NCBI GenBank assembly: GCA_945787485.1
Contig: CALZHV010000009.1
Span: 1 to 23,915 of the forward strand
Direction: 5' to 3'
From: an uncultured Lachnospiraceae bacterium
GTDB lineage: Bacteria; Bacillota; Clostridia; Lachnospirales; Lachnospiraceae
Length of the DNA stretch: 23,915 nucleotides
Shown here in pieces: positions 1 through 7,247 of this stretch. Position numbers and translations under genes: made by a program. Each line of letters begins with the position of its first letter. Positions within the stretch are counted from its first letter, which is position 1. The notes beneath the pieces are model-generated. The model did no database searches. It was not told where the DNA came from and saw only the letters and a list, made by a program, of their open reading frames with translations.

Positions 1-179
1 AGGTGAATATCCGCTCCGTCATAACTTATGGCATTGGAGCAGTCCGGATCACAGCCTTCCAGATAAAAATAAATATCCAAAGTATAGATACGTCCCAGTT
101 CCATATATAACAGATTTTCTGCCAATTCAAAATACTTTTCATCCAATGAAATGATCTTTTTCCCATGACTGAGTCGATC
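1..179 (-). pseudogene. Fragment of an unidentified protein, possibly a C-terminal piece of a secreted/surface protein
   Basis: The minus strand is open from about position 200 down to the window edge. From position 179 it reads as a convincing protein of 59 codons, including SLDEKYFELA, MELGRIYTLDIYFYLEG and CDPDCSNAISYDGADIH. Codon use is richer in G and C than in the neighbouring genes (CTG, GGC, GAC, TCC). I see no credible start: Met codons at 200 and 182 lie in DNA that is coding in the opposite direction for the adjacent glycosyltransferase, and a stop sits just upstream. The beta-strand-rich pattern with LEGCDPDC recalls the C-terminal part of SipW-dependent, TasA-like surface proteins of Clostridia, but this is memory of a pattern and is weak. 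It is either a gene fragment left by a rearrangement or an assembly artefact. It continues beyond base 1. Confidence 0.5.
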
Positions 180-1316
180 CATTTTTCGATGATAGATCAT
201 TTTAATAGAGATAATATATTACTTTTACAACAAAAAGGCTATGCTATAACCGTTGCTGCCAACTTTAGAGAAGGTAATTCAAGCACAGATGAAAAGATAG
301 CTGAATTCAGGAAGGAATTAGAGGAAAATAACATTGACATTATAGATTTACCTATTCCAAGAAAAGTAACTGATTTAAAAAACACTAAAAAATCTATAGG
401 TATACTTAAAAATTACCTTGAAAAAAATCCCTGTTCAATCATTCACACACAGACACCTTTTGGAGGAGTTGTCGGACGATTAGCCGCAAAGAAATATCGC
501 AAGCAGGGCAAATGTAAGGTTATTTATTTTGCTCATGGCTTCCATTTCTTCAAGGGAGCTCCTTTAAAGAACAAAATTATTTACTATAATATAGAAAAAT
601 ATCTTGCCAAATACACGGATTGTCTGATAACCCTCAACATGGAAGACTACAATTTGGCATGCAGAAAATTCAAGAAAACCACTGTAAAATATGTTCCCGG
701 CGTAGGTATCAAAACAGACGAAGTACACAATGCCTATCCAATAGAAAAAAACAAGAAAAAAGAGCTTGGCTTACCTGATGATAAACGTATTGTTTTAAAT
801 GTATCTGAGCTAATACCAAGAAAAAATGTCGAATCCACAATTAAAGCATTTTCAAGGCTCGACAGAGATGACTGTATTCTTGTAATATGCGGCAAGGGTG
901 TTCTTCACGACTCTTTAATTAAGCTTTCACAAAATGAAGGCATTGCTGACAAGGTTTACATGTTAGGATACAGAACAGATATATTGGAAATATATAAGCT
1001 TGCAGATGTTTTTATTTCTACAAGTCATCAGGAAGGCTTATCTGTAGCTACAATGCAGGCTATGGCTTCAGGACTTCCGGTAGTCGCTTCTGATATACGC
1101 GGCAACAATGATTTACTTCTTGGGAAAAGCAAAGATTATCTTGTAAAAACCAATAACATTGACGGTTTTACCCGCAAACTCGATGAGCTTTTGGGAAACA
1201 AAAAATTACGAAACGAAATCGGTAAGCTTAATTATACAAATTGCAAAAAATATTTTGATTTAGAAAAGACTCATAATCTTATGAGTGCAATATACGACGA
1301 GCTGGAGGTAATGTAA
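165..1316 (+). CDS. GT4-family glycosyltransferase with missing N-terminus
   Basis: A GT-B fold, GT4-type glycosyltransferase (EpsD/CapM-like) expected to transfer a sugar from a nucleotide-sugar to a lipid-linked glycan at the cytoplasmic membrane face. Visible landmarks are the N-domain stretch MIDHFNRDNILLLQQKGY, the linker YVPGVGIKTDEV, the C-domain start VLNVSELIPRKN, LGYRTDI, and the donor-site segment SHQEGLSVATMQAMASGLP. Relatives normally begin with a first beta strand of about 10-12 residues before the S-MIDxFN segment. Here that strand is replaced by MTESIHF, encoded by DNA that looks foreign, and no Shine-Dalgarno precedes the ATG at 165. The true coding homology begins near base 186. 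The second Glu of the EX7E donor motif is Gln (codon 1056-1058). The stop overlaps the next start (TAATG). Function may be lost; the family call itself is firm. Confidence 0.75.
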   Translation: MTESIHFSMIDHFNRDNILLLQQKGYAITVAANFREGNSSTDEKIAEFRKELEENNIDIIDLPIPRKVTDLKNTKKSIGILKNYLEKNPCSIIHTQTPFGGVVGRLAAKKYRKQGKCKVIYFAHGFHFFKGAPLKNKIIYYNIEKYLAKYTDCLITLNMEDYNLACRKFKKTTVKYVPGVGIKTDEVHNAYPIEKNKKKELGLPDDKRIVLNVSELIPRKNVESTIKAFSRLDRDDCILVICGKGVLHDSLIKLSQNEGIADKVYMLGYRTDILEIYKLADVFISTSHQEGLSVATMQAMASGLPVVASDIRGNNDLLLGKSKDYLVKTNNIDGFTRKLDELLGNKKLRNEIGKLNYTNCKKYFDLEKTHNLMSAIYDELEVM

Positions 1317-2305
1317 TGAACAAAGTTCAGGTACTCATGTCAACTTATAACGGAGCTTCATACATTCATGAACAGCTTGACAGTATTCTCAAGCAAAAGG
1401 ATGTTGAACTTGACATTCTAATACGAGATGATGGTTCTACAGATAATACTCCGGATATACTTCACGATTATGCAAGTATATATCCTAATATAAAATATGT
1501 ACTTGGCAAAAATTGCGGTGTGGTTGCATCTTTTTTCAGATTATTTGAATTAGCTGACAAAAACCGTGATTTTTATGCCTTATCCGACCAGGACGATGTG
1601 TGGGATTTGGATAAATTAAAAATTGCCTGTGATGCGATTCCGTATGAAAAAAAGGGAAAAAAGAAACATACAACTATTATTCCCAAAATGTATTGTTGTG
1701 ATTCGGTCCTTGTAGACAGCAACCTCCTGCCGTTAGACAAAACAATAAATATTCCGGATGGCGAAACACTTGTTGCCTCCCGTGCTTATGAAAATCCAAA
1801 GCCTACGGTTGCATCAGCCGACATAATAAAACCGGCTTTTGAAAATGCACTTATAGAAAATATCGCCAGAGGCGGCGGCATTGTTTTTAACAAAGCTGTA
1901 CTCGAAAGAATAACTATTCCGATGCCAAAAGATATTTTTATGCATGACTGGTGGATTTATCTTGTTTCAAGCTGTTATGGCGAAGTAACATATGATGTAA
2001 CACCGCATTATCTTTACAGACAGCATTCCGGCAATGCACTTGGTGCATCACAAAAGGATGGCTCCAAATTAATGCGACGAATTAAACAAAGCAGTCAAAA
2101 CAAAGGACATATCAGAAAACAGCTGGTATCTTTTTCTAAAATATATAATGTCCCGGAAGACAAAAAGGAAGCCCTTGAGCTTATGCTTCACTATGATGAA
2201 AGCTTTAAAAACAGAAAAAAAGGTTTCTCCGGAAAGTATGTATTCAGGCAAAGCAAAAAAGATAATTTAATATTCAGATTTCTATTTTTTACAAATTACC
2301 TGTAA
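1316..2305 (+). CDS. GT2-family glycosyltransferase, rhamnosyltransferase-like
   Basis: A GT-A fold family 2 glycosyltransferase of 329 aa. The N-terminus VQVLMSTYNGASYIHEQL is the usual opening. DDGSTD (residues 38-43) contributes to nucleotide binding, and DQDDVW (91-96) holds the metal-binding Asp pair typical of the rhamnosyl- and galactosyltransferase-like branch used in O-antigen and capsule synthesis. RGGGIVFNK and MHDWWIYL further along match the acceptor-side and catalytic-base region of this branch. There is no transmembrane helix, so it should act in the cytosol on undecaprenyl-linked glycan. It is translationally coupled to the GT4 gene by TAATG overlap and is the last gene of that + strand unit. 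Donor and acceptor sugars cannot be read from the sequence. Confidence 0.85.
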   Translation: MNKVQVLMSTYNGASYIHEQLDSILKQKDVELDILIRDDGSTDNTPDILHDYASIYPNIKYVLGKNCGVVASFFRLFELADKNRDFYALSDQDDVWDLDKLKIACDAIPYEKKGKKKHTTIIPKMYCCDSVLVDSNLLPLDKTINIPDGETLVASRAYENPKPTVASADIIKPAFENALIENIARGGGIVFNKAVLERITIPMPKDIFMHDWWIYLVSSCYGEVTYDVTPHYLYRQHSGNALGASQKDGSKLMRRIKQSSQNKGHIRKQLVSFSKIYNVPEDKKEALELMLHYDESFKNRKKGFSGKYVFRQSKKDNLIFRFLFFTNYL

Positions 2306-2362
2306 AATTTATGTAAAATAAAATTATATTTTAAATTATTTATCTCTAATTATTTAATTTTA

Positions 2363-2391
2363 TTGCAAATAAAAGAGATTTATATTATATT
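2363..2391 (+). promoter_or_regulatory. Sigma-A-type promoter for the DUF975 gene
   Basis: TTGCAA (2363-2368), a 17-base spacer and TATATT (2386-2391) lie in the 110-base AT-rich gap after the GT2 gene. An AGGAGG Shine-Dalgarno at 2401-2406 precedes the ATG at 2416 by 9 bases. The transcript would therefore have a very short leader. No terminator for the preceding GT2 gene is apparent in this gap. Confidence 0.6.
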
Positions 2392-2415
2392 CTAATAAAA
2401 AGGAGGAATGATTTT

Positions 2416-3630
2416 ATGTGGTCAATTAAAGATTTAAAAACTAAAGGTCTTGCCGCTTTCAGGAGAAATTACTGGTCTTGCGTTCTTGTTGCCCTTGTTC
2501 TTGCATTTGTATCAGGAGGCGGCGGCGGCGGTGGTGGTGGCAGCAGCTCCTCATCAAGTTCTTCAAGCTCAAGCATGACTAATATGTTCGAACAATTTAA
2601 AGACAATGATTCTTATGATTACGATGATTACGATGATTATGATGATTATGATGACTTTGATGATTTCGATGATTTTGATGACTTTGAATTTAACGAGTAC
2701 GATAACGAAGACTACGATGGATTTACAGAACTGTCAGCAGTTACATCTAAAGCTCCTGTTAAAAACAGTTCGGAAATACTTATCACAACTATTACTGTAT
2801 TAATAGTGCTTGTAATTGTTTTATTAGTTGTTGCAATTTCAGCCGCTCTTGGAATACTTGTATTTGCTCCACTTAAGGTCGGATGTCACAAGTTCTTCGT
2901 AGAAAATTCAGCAGAACCTGTTAAACCGGGACTTATGGGATTTGGTTTCAAAAAAGGAAATTGGAAAAATATTGTATTAACAATGTTTACAACCAACCTG
3001 TTTATAGGCTTATGGACATTATTGTTTATAATACCGGGTATAATAAAGTCATATGAATGGCTGATGGTTCCTTATATTTTAGCTGATGATCCAACTGTTA
3101 ATCATAAGCAGGCAAGAGAAATAAGCAGCCGTATGATGTATGGACACAAATGGCATGCGTTTTGTCTTAATCTGTCATTCATCGGATGGAACATCCTGTC
3201 AATCTTTACATGTGGAATTTTAAGTATATTCTTTGTAAATCCTTATTTGGATGCTACAAGTGCTGAGCTTTATATCTGGATGCGTTCAAACAACAATCCG
3301 GGCGGATATTCATTTGTACCGGCCAAGCCAAGTATTGCAGGTTATGACGCTTCTTATACAGGATATAGCGTAAACAATGCTTATCCAAATGTTGATTACA
3401 ACAATGTTGATTATAATAGCAACACAGGTTATTCAAACGGATACAATCCTGCCGAAAACACTGCTTATAACAACTCTGATTCAAACAATCAATATAACAA
3501 TTATCAAGGCTATAATAATGATTATCAGTATAATAACAATAATCAATACAATACAGATAATCAGTACAATTACGATAACCAATATAATACAAATAATCAA
3601 AATAACGATAGCCAAAACAATAATCAATAA
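2416..3630 (+). CDS. DUF975-family membrane protein with low-complexity inserts
   Basis: The conserved parts match DUF975, an integral membrane family of Firmicutes with unknown function. They are the N-terminal WSIKDLKTKGLAAFRRNYW before a first hydrophobic segment (about 21-33), a long segment at about 121-151, PLKVGCHKFFVEN, FFIIPGIIKSYEW-like residues at about 203-217 (LLFIIPGIIKSYEWLMVPY), and DPTVNHKQAREIS. Between the first two segments sits an unusual loop: nine Gly (34-42), eleven Ser (43-53), then seven Asp-Asp-Tyr/Phe units (70-90). The C-terminus (about 311-404) is a soluble tail dominated by Asn, Tyr, Gln and Asp. The gene is monocistronic, with its own promoter, a consensus ribosome binding site and a strong terminator. 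Function is unknown; the family call is good, and the tails are unlike ordinary members. Confidence 0.8.
   Translation: MWSIKDLKTKGLAAFRRNYWSCVLVALVLAFVSGGGGGGGGGSSSSSSSSSSSMTNMFEQFKDNDSYDYDDYDDYDDYDDFDDFDDFDDFEFNEYDNEDYDGFTELSAVTSKAPVKNSSEILITTITVLIVLVIVLLVVAISAALGILVFAPLKVGCHKFFVENSAEPVKPGLMGFGFKKGNWKNIVLTMFTTNLFIGLWTLLFIIPGIIKSYEWLMVPYILADDPTVNHKQAREISSRMMYGHKWHAFCLNLSFIGWNILSIFTCGILSIFFVNPYLDATSAELYIWMRSNNNPGGYSFVPAKPSIAGYDASYTGYSVNNAYPNVDYNNVDYNSNTGYSNGYNPAENTAYNNSDSNNQYNNYQGYNNDYQYNNNNQYNTDNQYNYDNQYNTNNQNNDSQNNNQ
2515..2574 (+). repeat. Gly9-Ser11 homopolymer tract
   Basis: Nine consecutive Gly codons (GGA, GGC x4, GGT x3, GGC) are followed by eleven Ser codons. The Ser run mixes AGC, AGT, TCC, TCA and TCT, so it cannot be a simple slippage product, whereas the Gly run could be. 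It forms a flexible linker right after the first hydrophobic segment of the DUF975 protein. Confidence 0.95.
2623..2685 (+). repeat. Seven tandem Asp-Asp-Tyr/Phe units
   Basis: A 9-base repeat of the form GAT-GAY-TWY is iterated seven times: three DDY units followed by four DDF units. Third-base variation between copies shows that the array is not freshly expanded. It encodes a highly acidic, aromatic-rich loop. Confidence 0.95.
3346..3627 (+). repeat. Asn/Tyr/Gln/Asp-rich C-terminal tail
   Basis: About 94 residues with irregular repeats such as NVDYNN, NNDYQYNNNNQYN and NQYNYDNQYN. The bases follow an imperfect pattern of AAT/AAC, TAT/TAC and CAA/CAG codons. The tail is low-complexity and prion-like in composition, and no folded domain is evident. 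Confidence 0.85.
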
Positions 3631-3647
3631 TGCAAATATTTATAAAC

Positions 3648-3680
3648 AAAAATCCGGTACATCAATGTACCGGATTTTTT
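3648..3680. terminator. Bidirectional rho-independent terminator
   Basis: A perfect 15-base inverted repeat (aaaaatccggtacat, 3648-3662, and its complement, 3665-3679) has only CA between the arms. The arm ends supply a T-run in both directions. It lies between convergent genes, 17 bases after the DUF975 stop and 92 bases beyond the Na/Pi cotransporter stop, so it can end both transcripts. The rest of 3681-3772 is AT-rich with nothing recognisable. Confidence 0.92.
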
Positions 3681-3772
3681 GTTATTATATTTAGTTTATT
3701 ATCTGTGGTTTTTTTCAACTGTAAATAATATATTGAAAATGCTTTAACAGACAATGCATTTCTCATACAATT

Positions 3773-5401
3773 TTACTTTCTTGGCTTAATATAAGAGTAT
3801 GCAACACTAAGTGCATGGTCTGAACATCTCTCAAGCAATGTAACCATATCAGTAAATACAACTCCCTTAGACGGATTGCACTTTTCTTCCATAAGTCTCT
3901 TGATATGTGCACTCATCAATGTCTCCTGCATATTATCAAGGTCATTTTCCAAGATAATAGCTTCTCTTAAGTGCTCCTCGCTTCCTGTCTCAAATATTTC
4001 GAAACAGATTTCAACCTCTCTCTTACACTTCTCACACATTTCCTTAAGCTCTGTAACAGCTTCCTTAGAAAATTCTATCTTATCTTTTCTCATGCTTTGC
4101 TGGAAGCCTGTTATATTTTCAGCAAAATCGGAAATTCGTTCAATATCATCAATTGCAAGGACAAGATAATAAAGCGCTTCTTTATCCTTTTCAGGCAAAT
4201 CACTGGACCTTAATTCAACAAGCTTGGCAATAATATTCTTGTCGAGATAATTTACGGTTTCCTCCATTTTTGCAACCTTCGGAACTAACGAATCGTCCAT
4301 ATTGTAGAAGCAGTCCAATGCAGTTTCAAAATTCTTTCTTGATATATGAGCCATTCTTGCAACTTCTTTTCTAGCCTGCTGGAATGCCATTGATGGTGGA
4401 ATCTTATCAAGGTTAGAAAGAAACATAAGTGATTTTCCTTCATTAACCTGCGACTCCTCTTCCGTAAGCGGTATAAGTCTGCGTGCAAGTTTTACAATCA
4501 GTCCGGAGAACGGAGCAATTAACAACACTGCAAGAATAGCAAATATTGTATGCGTATTGGCAATCTGACGCGCCACATTATCCGGTGAAAATCCCTGAAT
4601 AATCTCAAGCACTTTTGGAAAGAAGGTTACAAGGCTGAACATAATTGCAGCTCTTATAAGGTTAAATAATAAGTTCAAAAGAGCAGTTCTCTTACCATCT
4701 CTGTTTGTTGTAAGAGATGCCAAAAGATTAGGTGTGACAGAACCAATAGCAGAACCTATAACAAGGTATACACAGCTTTTATATTCTATAAGCCCCTGTA
4801 TGGCAAATGCCTGGAAAATAACTGTTGCAGATGATGAGCTTTGAAGCAATGCAGTAAAGGCAACACCGAAAAGCAACAATAAAAACGGATTTGATAAAGA
4901 GGTAACAATATTCTTGAAACCTTCTGTCTCAGAAAGTGGTAATATTGAATCCTTCATCAGTTTTATACCCTGGAACAACATACCAAATCCAAGGATAATT
5001 GAACCAATATGTTTCCAAACCTGTTTCTTTACGAACATAAATATAACTGCACCGAGAAAAATCAAAAGCGGTGCATATGCGCTGACATTGAATGCTGTAA
5101 TCTGAGCTGTTACGGTAGTACCGATATTGGCACCCATAATAACTCCGATAGCCTGTCCGAGCGTCATAAGCTCAGAGTTAACAAAACCGATAACCATTAC
5201 GTCAGTCGCAGAAGAACTTTGTACCAGAACGGTAACTGCTATACCTACAAGAATAGCTCGAAATTTGTTGCTTGTTGCTCCCTCAAGAATATGTTGAAGT
5301 CTGTCACCGCAGGCATTTCTAAGTCCGGTAGACATTATAGACATACCATAAAGAAAGAGACCCACTCCTCCAAGCAATAAAAAGATTTCTAAATAAGTCA
5401 T
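3773..5401 (-). CDS. Na+/phosphate cotransporter (NptA/YjbB-like) with PhoU-like C-terminus
   Basis: A Na/Pi-cotransporter II-related protein (COG1283 type) of 542 aa. Both halves of the inverted-repeat transporter core are visible. QSSSAT at residues 61-66 is followed by GANIGTT (90-96), and QSSSSAT at 187-193 is followed by GSAIGS. About eight to nine hydrophobic segments lie between residues 5 and 320. The last ~200 residues (about 340-540) are helical and charged, with the spacing of PhoU-domain helices (ETALDCFYNMDD, DDIERISDFAENI, LERCSDHALSVAYSY). The expected role is sodium-coupled phosphate uptake or export at the cytoplasmic membrane, with the PhoU-like part regulatory. The start at 5401 has a GAGGAAGG ribosome binding site just upstream. 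It is separated from the TPR gene by a 183-base gap with its own promoter and a leader palindrome. Confidence 0.9.
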   Translation of the reverse strand: MTYLEIFLLLGGVGLFLYGMSIMSTGLRNACGDRLQHILEGATSNKFRAILVGIAVTVLVQSSSATDVMVIGFVNSELMTLGQAIGVIMGANIGTTVTAQITAFNVSAYAPLLIFLGAVIFMFVKKQVWKHIGSIILGFGMLFQGIKLMKDSILPLSETEGFKNIVTSLSNPFLLLLFGVAFTALLQSSSSATVIFQAFAIQGLIEYKSCVYLVIGSAIGSVTPNLLASLTTNRDGKRTALLNLLFNLIRAAIMFSLVTFFPKVLEIIQGFSPDNVARQIANTHTIFAILAVLLIAPFSGLIVKLARRLIPLTEEESQVNEGKSLMFLSNLDKIPPSMAFQQARKEVARMAHISRKNFETALDCFYNMDDSLVPKVAKMEETVNYLDKNIIAKLVELRSSDLPEKDKEALYYLVLAIDDIERISDFAENITGFQQSMRKDKIEFSKEAVTELKEMCEKCKREVEICFEIFETGSEEHLREAIILENDLDNMQETLMSAHIKRLMEEKCNPSKGVVFTDMVTLLERCSDHALSVAYSYIKPRK

Positions 5402-5415
5402 TTCCTTCCTCTTCT

Positions 5416-5432
5416 TTTGCTAAGCTAGCAAA
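5416..5432. promoter_or_regulatory. Perfect palindrome in the Na/Pi cotransporter leader
   Basis: TTTGCTA-AGC-TAGCAAA, with 7-base arms around a 3-base centre, lies 15 bases before the start codon. It sits immediately upstream of the ribosome binding site and about 45 bases downstream of the -10 box. It has the size of a repressor operator. As RNA it would form a small A/U-rich hairpin next to the ribosome binding site. No regulator can be named. Confidence 0.5.
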
Positions 5433-5476
5433 TCCTATAATTTTTTTATTATTTCAAAATAAGCGAAATCAGTCAC

Positions 5477-5506
5477 AGTATAACACAGCAAAATATATAT
5501 TTACAA
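5477..5506 (-). promoter_or_regulatory. Sigma-A-type promoter for the Na/Pi cotransporter
   Basis: On the minus strand TTGTAA (5501-5506), an 18-base spacer and TATACT (5477-5482) precede the gene by about 75 bases. The remainder of the 5402-5584 gap is AT-rich. No clear terminator for the upstream TPR gene was found in it, so some read-through is possible. Confidence 0.6.
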
Positions 5507-5584
5507 CTCAAATCATACAAAGAATAATATTTGAATATTTTTTGAAAAAAGTTGCGCAAGTGATACAAAACATACAATAATATT

Positions 5585-6277
5585 TTACCATGTTGGTTCA
5601 TCACCGAAGCTGAAATCAAAATTATCGAAATTTTCAACATCCTGAATATCACTGTAACGATTTTTCATGCTTTCGTCCTGTATCTCTTCCAGCTTTTGCT
5701 GAATTTCATCCTTTTCTTCCTCGTCCGAATCATCCTTGTTCTCATTATCCTTCTCCTGCTCTTTTTGACTATCGTCATCCGAGCCGCTGCTTTGAGGATT
5801 TTTTAGCATCTCTATCATTTGATCTATTTCTTCCTTGAGCTGTTGTGCATCCTTACTGTGCCCCATTCCGTCTTCTTCTGCACAGCCCTCTTCCGTCAAA
5901 ACAGCCTTAGCATCTTCAAGCTGTCTGATTATTTCAGGAATTTTATCCTCTGTCAGATTGTCAAAATCAATCATTGCAAGCTTTGAAAGTGCCATGTTAA
6001 TTCTGATTTTACACTCTTTTTTCTTCGGCGGATTTTTGAGCAACGCTTTTTGATAGCTTTCAATTGCCTGCTCGTATTCGCCCTTTTGATAATGAGCATT
6101 ACCCTGATTGTACGGTGCGACATATGGTTCCAAAATTCCAAGCCATGATAATTTATTTTCTGTATATATTCCTTTTTCGTATTTATTAATCATCACTTCG
6201 TTTGAAACATAATTCGCAAGAACCACTAACCAAAGAACTATAAAAACTATCCAGATTTTAGTCCATACACTTTTCAT
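5585..6277 (-). CDS. TPR-containing membrane-anchored protein (BatC-like position)
   Basis: A 230-aa protein with an N-terminal hydrophobic helix (about 7-25) that probably anchors it, followed by a clear tetratricopeptide unit (about 54-83: NQGNAHYQKGEYEQAIESYQKA is the helix A-helix B pattern). A longer helical region and a very acidic, low-complexity stretch (about 160-195, rich in D, E, K, Q) follow. The C-terminus ends in aromatic/acidic NFDNFDFSFGDEPTW. It is the last gene of the MoxR/DUF58/vWA operon, where a TPR protein usually follows the two vWA genes, and it probably scaffolds them. AAGGAGCG precedes the ATG by a normal spacing. The specific partner is not known. Confidence 0.75.
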   Translation of the reverse strand: MKSVWTKIWIVFIVLWLVVLANYVSNEVMINKYEKGIYTENKLSWLGILEPYVAPYNQGNAHYQKGEYEQAIESYQKALLKNPPKKKECKIRINMALSKLAMIDFDNLTEDKIPEIIRQLEDAKAVLTEEGCAEEDGMGHSKDAQQLKEEIDQMIEMLKNPQSSGSDDDSQKEQEKDNENKDDSDEEEKDEIQQKLEEIQDESMKNRYSDIQDVENFDNFDFSFGDEPTW

Positions 6278-6288
6278 AAAGACGCTCC

Positions 6289-7233
6289 TTACGCATATTT
6301 CCTATATGCAAAAAATTCATAACCAAGTAACCCTAAAAGAGGAATTACAAAAATATAATATATATCCGTATAATCCTTTATTTTATCTTCTGTCGGCTCC
6401 ATCTGTACATCAGCACTAAGCTTTGATATCACACTGTCTATATCAGAAGGCTTTTCCATGTGGACATAGTTAATGCCGACATCATCAGCAATCGCTTTAA
6501 GGTTTCCCTCATCGATTTTTGATACTGCATCCTTAGTCTCATAGCCTCTGTAATCCTGTATGACCTTGTATTCCTCAGTGTATTTGTCATACAATGACAT
6601 TGTACCGCCCTTATCAGTTCCAAAGCCAAGAACAGCACCTCCGTCAACATATTTAGCAAGTTCACTAAACGATTTAAGCTTATCTTCGGTTGTGTTTTCA
6701 CCGTCCGAGATAAAAAACAGAACTATCTTTGCATCAGTTTTTTCTCTTGTCTCCTTCAAATGATTAAATAATACATCTCGACATACATTTAATGTTGTAC
6801 CTTTTGAATAAATCGAATCAAGAGGATATATTGCCTCCAGGGTTGTCTTTGCAAAATTTCCATCCTTTGTAAACGGTGCAATAAGCTTTGCTTCTTTGTT
6901 AAATGTAACTATGGAAAATTTGGCTCCGTTTAGTTCATCAATAATATAATCTGCACATTCATTAACACCTTCAAGCCTTGTCTTGTTATTTCCATAATCG
7001 TTGGCAACCATACTTATCGTATTATCAATTACAAACACAACATTCATGTTCATATCACGTTCTTCTATGGTCACTTCGCCATTAGGGACCATAATTCGAA
7101 GGTTAATAACAAACAATAAAAGCACTATAAAAATTTGTCTAATATACGGGCCAACGCCCCTCCTTTTTAAGACCAAGAGCACTATGCATATAACTGCCAT
7201 AAGTGCAATCGGTATTATAGGTCTTATTATCAT
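6289..7233 (-). CDS. Membrane-anchored von Willebrand factor A protein (BatB-like)
   Basis: A 314-aa protein with two N-terminal hydrophobic segments (about 5-23 and 32-48), a vWA domain from about residue 64 to 285, and a C-terminal hydrophobic segment (about 291-310). The metal-ion-dependent adhesion site is present: DNTIS (D70, T72, S74; Ser at the second position is replaced by Thr, which is acceptable), GTT in the middle loop and ISDGEN as the third motif. The vWA domain faces the side set by the flanking helices and probably binds a partner protein through Mg2+. The ribosome binding site GTGGGGG lies upstream of the ATG; the gap to the preceding vWA gene is 14 bases. Co-transcribed and probably co-assembled with the other vWA protein and the MoxR ATPase. 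Confidence 0.85.
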   Translation of the reverse strand: MIIRPIIPIALMAVICIVLLVLKRRGVGPYIRQIFIVLLLFVINLRIMVPNGEVTIEERDMNMNVVFVIDNTISMVANDYGNNKTRLEGVNECADYIIDELNGAKFSIVTFNKEAKLIAPFTKDGNFAKTTLEAIYPLDSIYSKGTTLNVCRDVLFNHLKETREKTDAKIVLFFISDGENTTEDKLKSFSELAKYVDGGAVLGFGTDKGGTMSLYDKYTEEYKVIQDYRGYETKDAVSKIDEGNLKAIADDVGINYVHMEKPSDIDSVISKLSADVQMEPTEDKIKDYTDIYYIFVIPLLGLLGYEFFAYRKYA

Positions 7234-7247
7234 ATTTATACCCCCAC

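Noticed and set aside
151..200. ATGATCT/AGATCAT as the recombination site of an invertible element
   Set aside because: Seven bases in AT-rich DNA occur easily by chance, and no second copy, recombinase gene or promoter was found in the window. It is kept only as a note in the junction finding.
2606..2803. A Met/Ile/Thr-rich + strand open frame
   Set aside because: It is a frame-shifted reading of the GAT-GAT-TAT repeat inside the DUF975 gene.
3254..3649. A 131-codon minus-strand open frame rich in Tyr, Cys and Asn
   Set aside because: It is the antisense shadow of the Asn/Tyr-rich C-terminus of the DUF975 gene, has no ribosome binding site, and its odd composition follows from the repeat codons.
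5009..5380. A 123-codon + strand open frame
   Set aside because: It lies wholly antisense to the Na/Pi cotransporter, whose motifs are unmistakable; no family resemblance or ribosome binding site.
5535..5565. A possible terminator around TTGCGCAA followed by a T-run after the TPR gene
   Set aside because: The palindrome is only 8 bases without a loop and the outer pairs mismatch, so a stable terminator stem is not supported.
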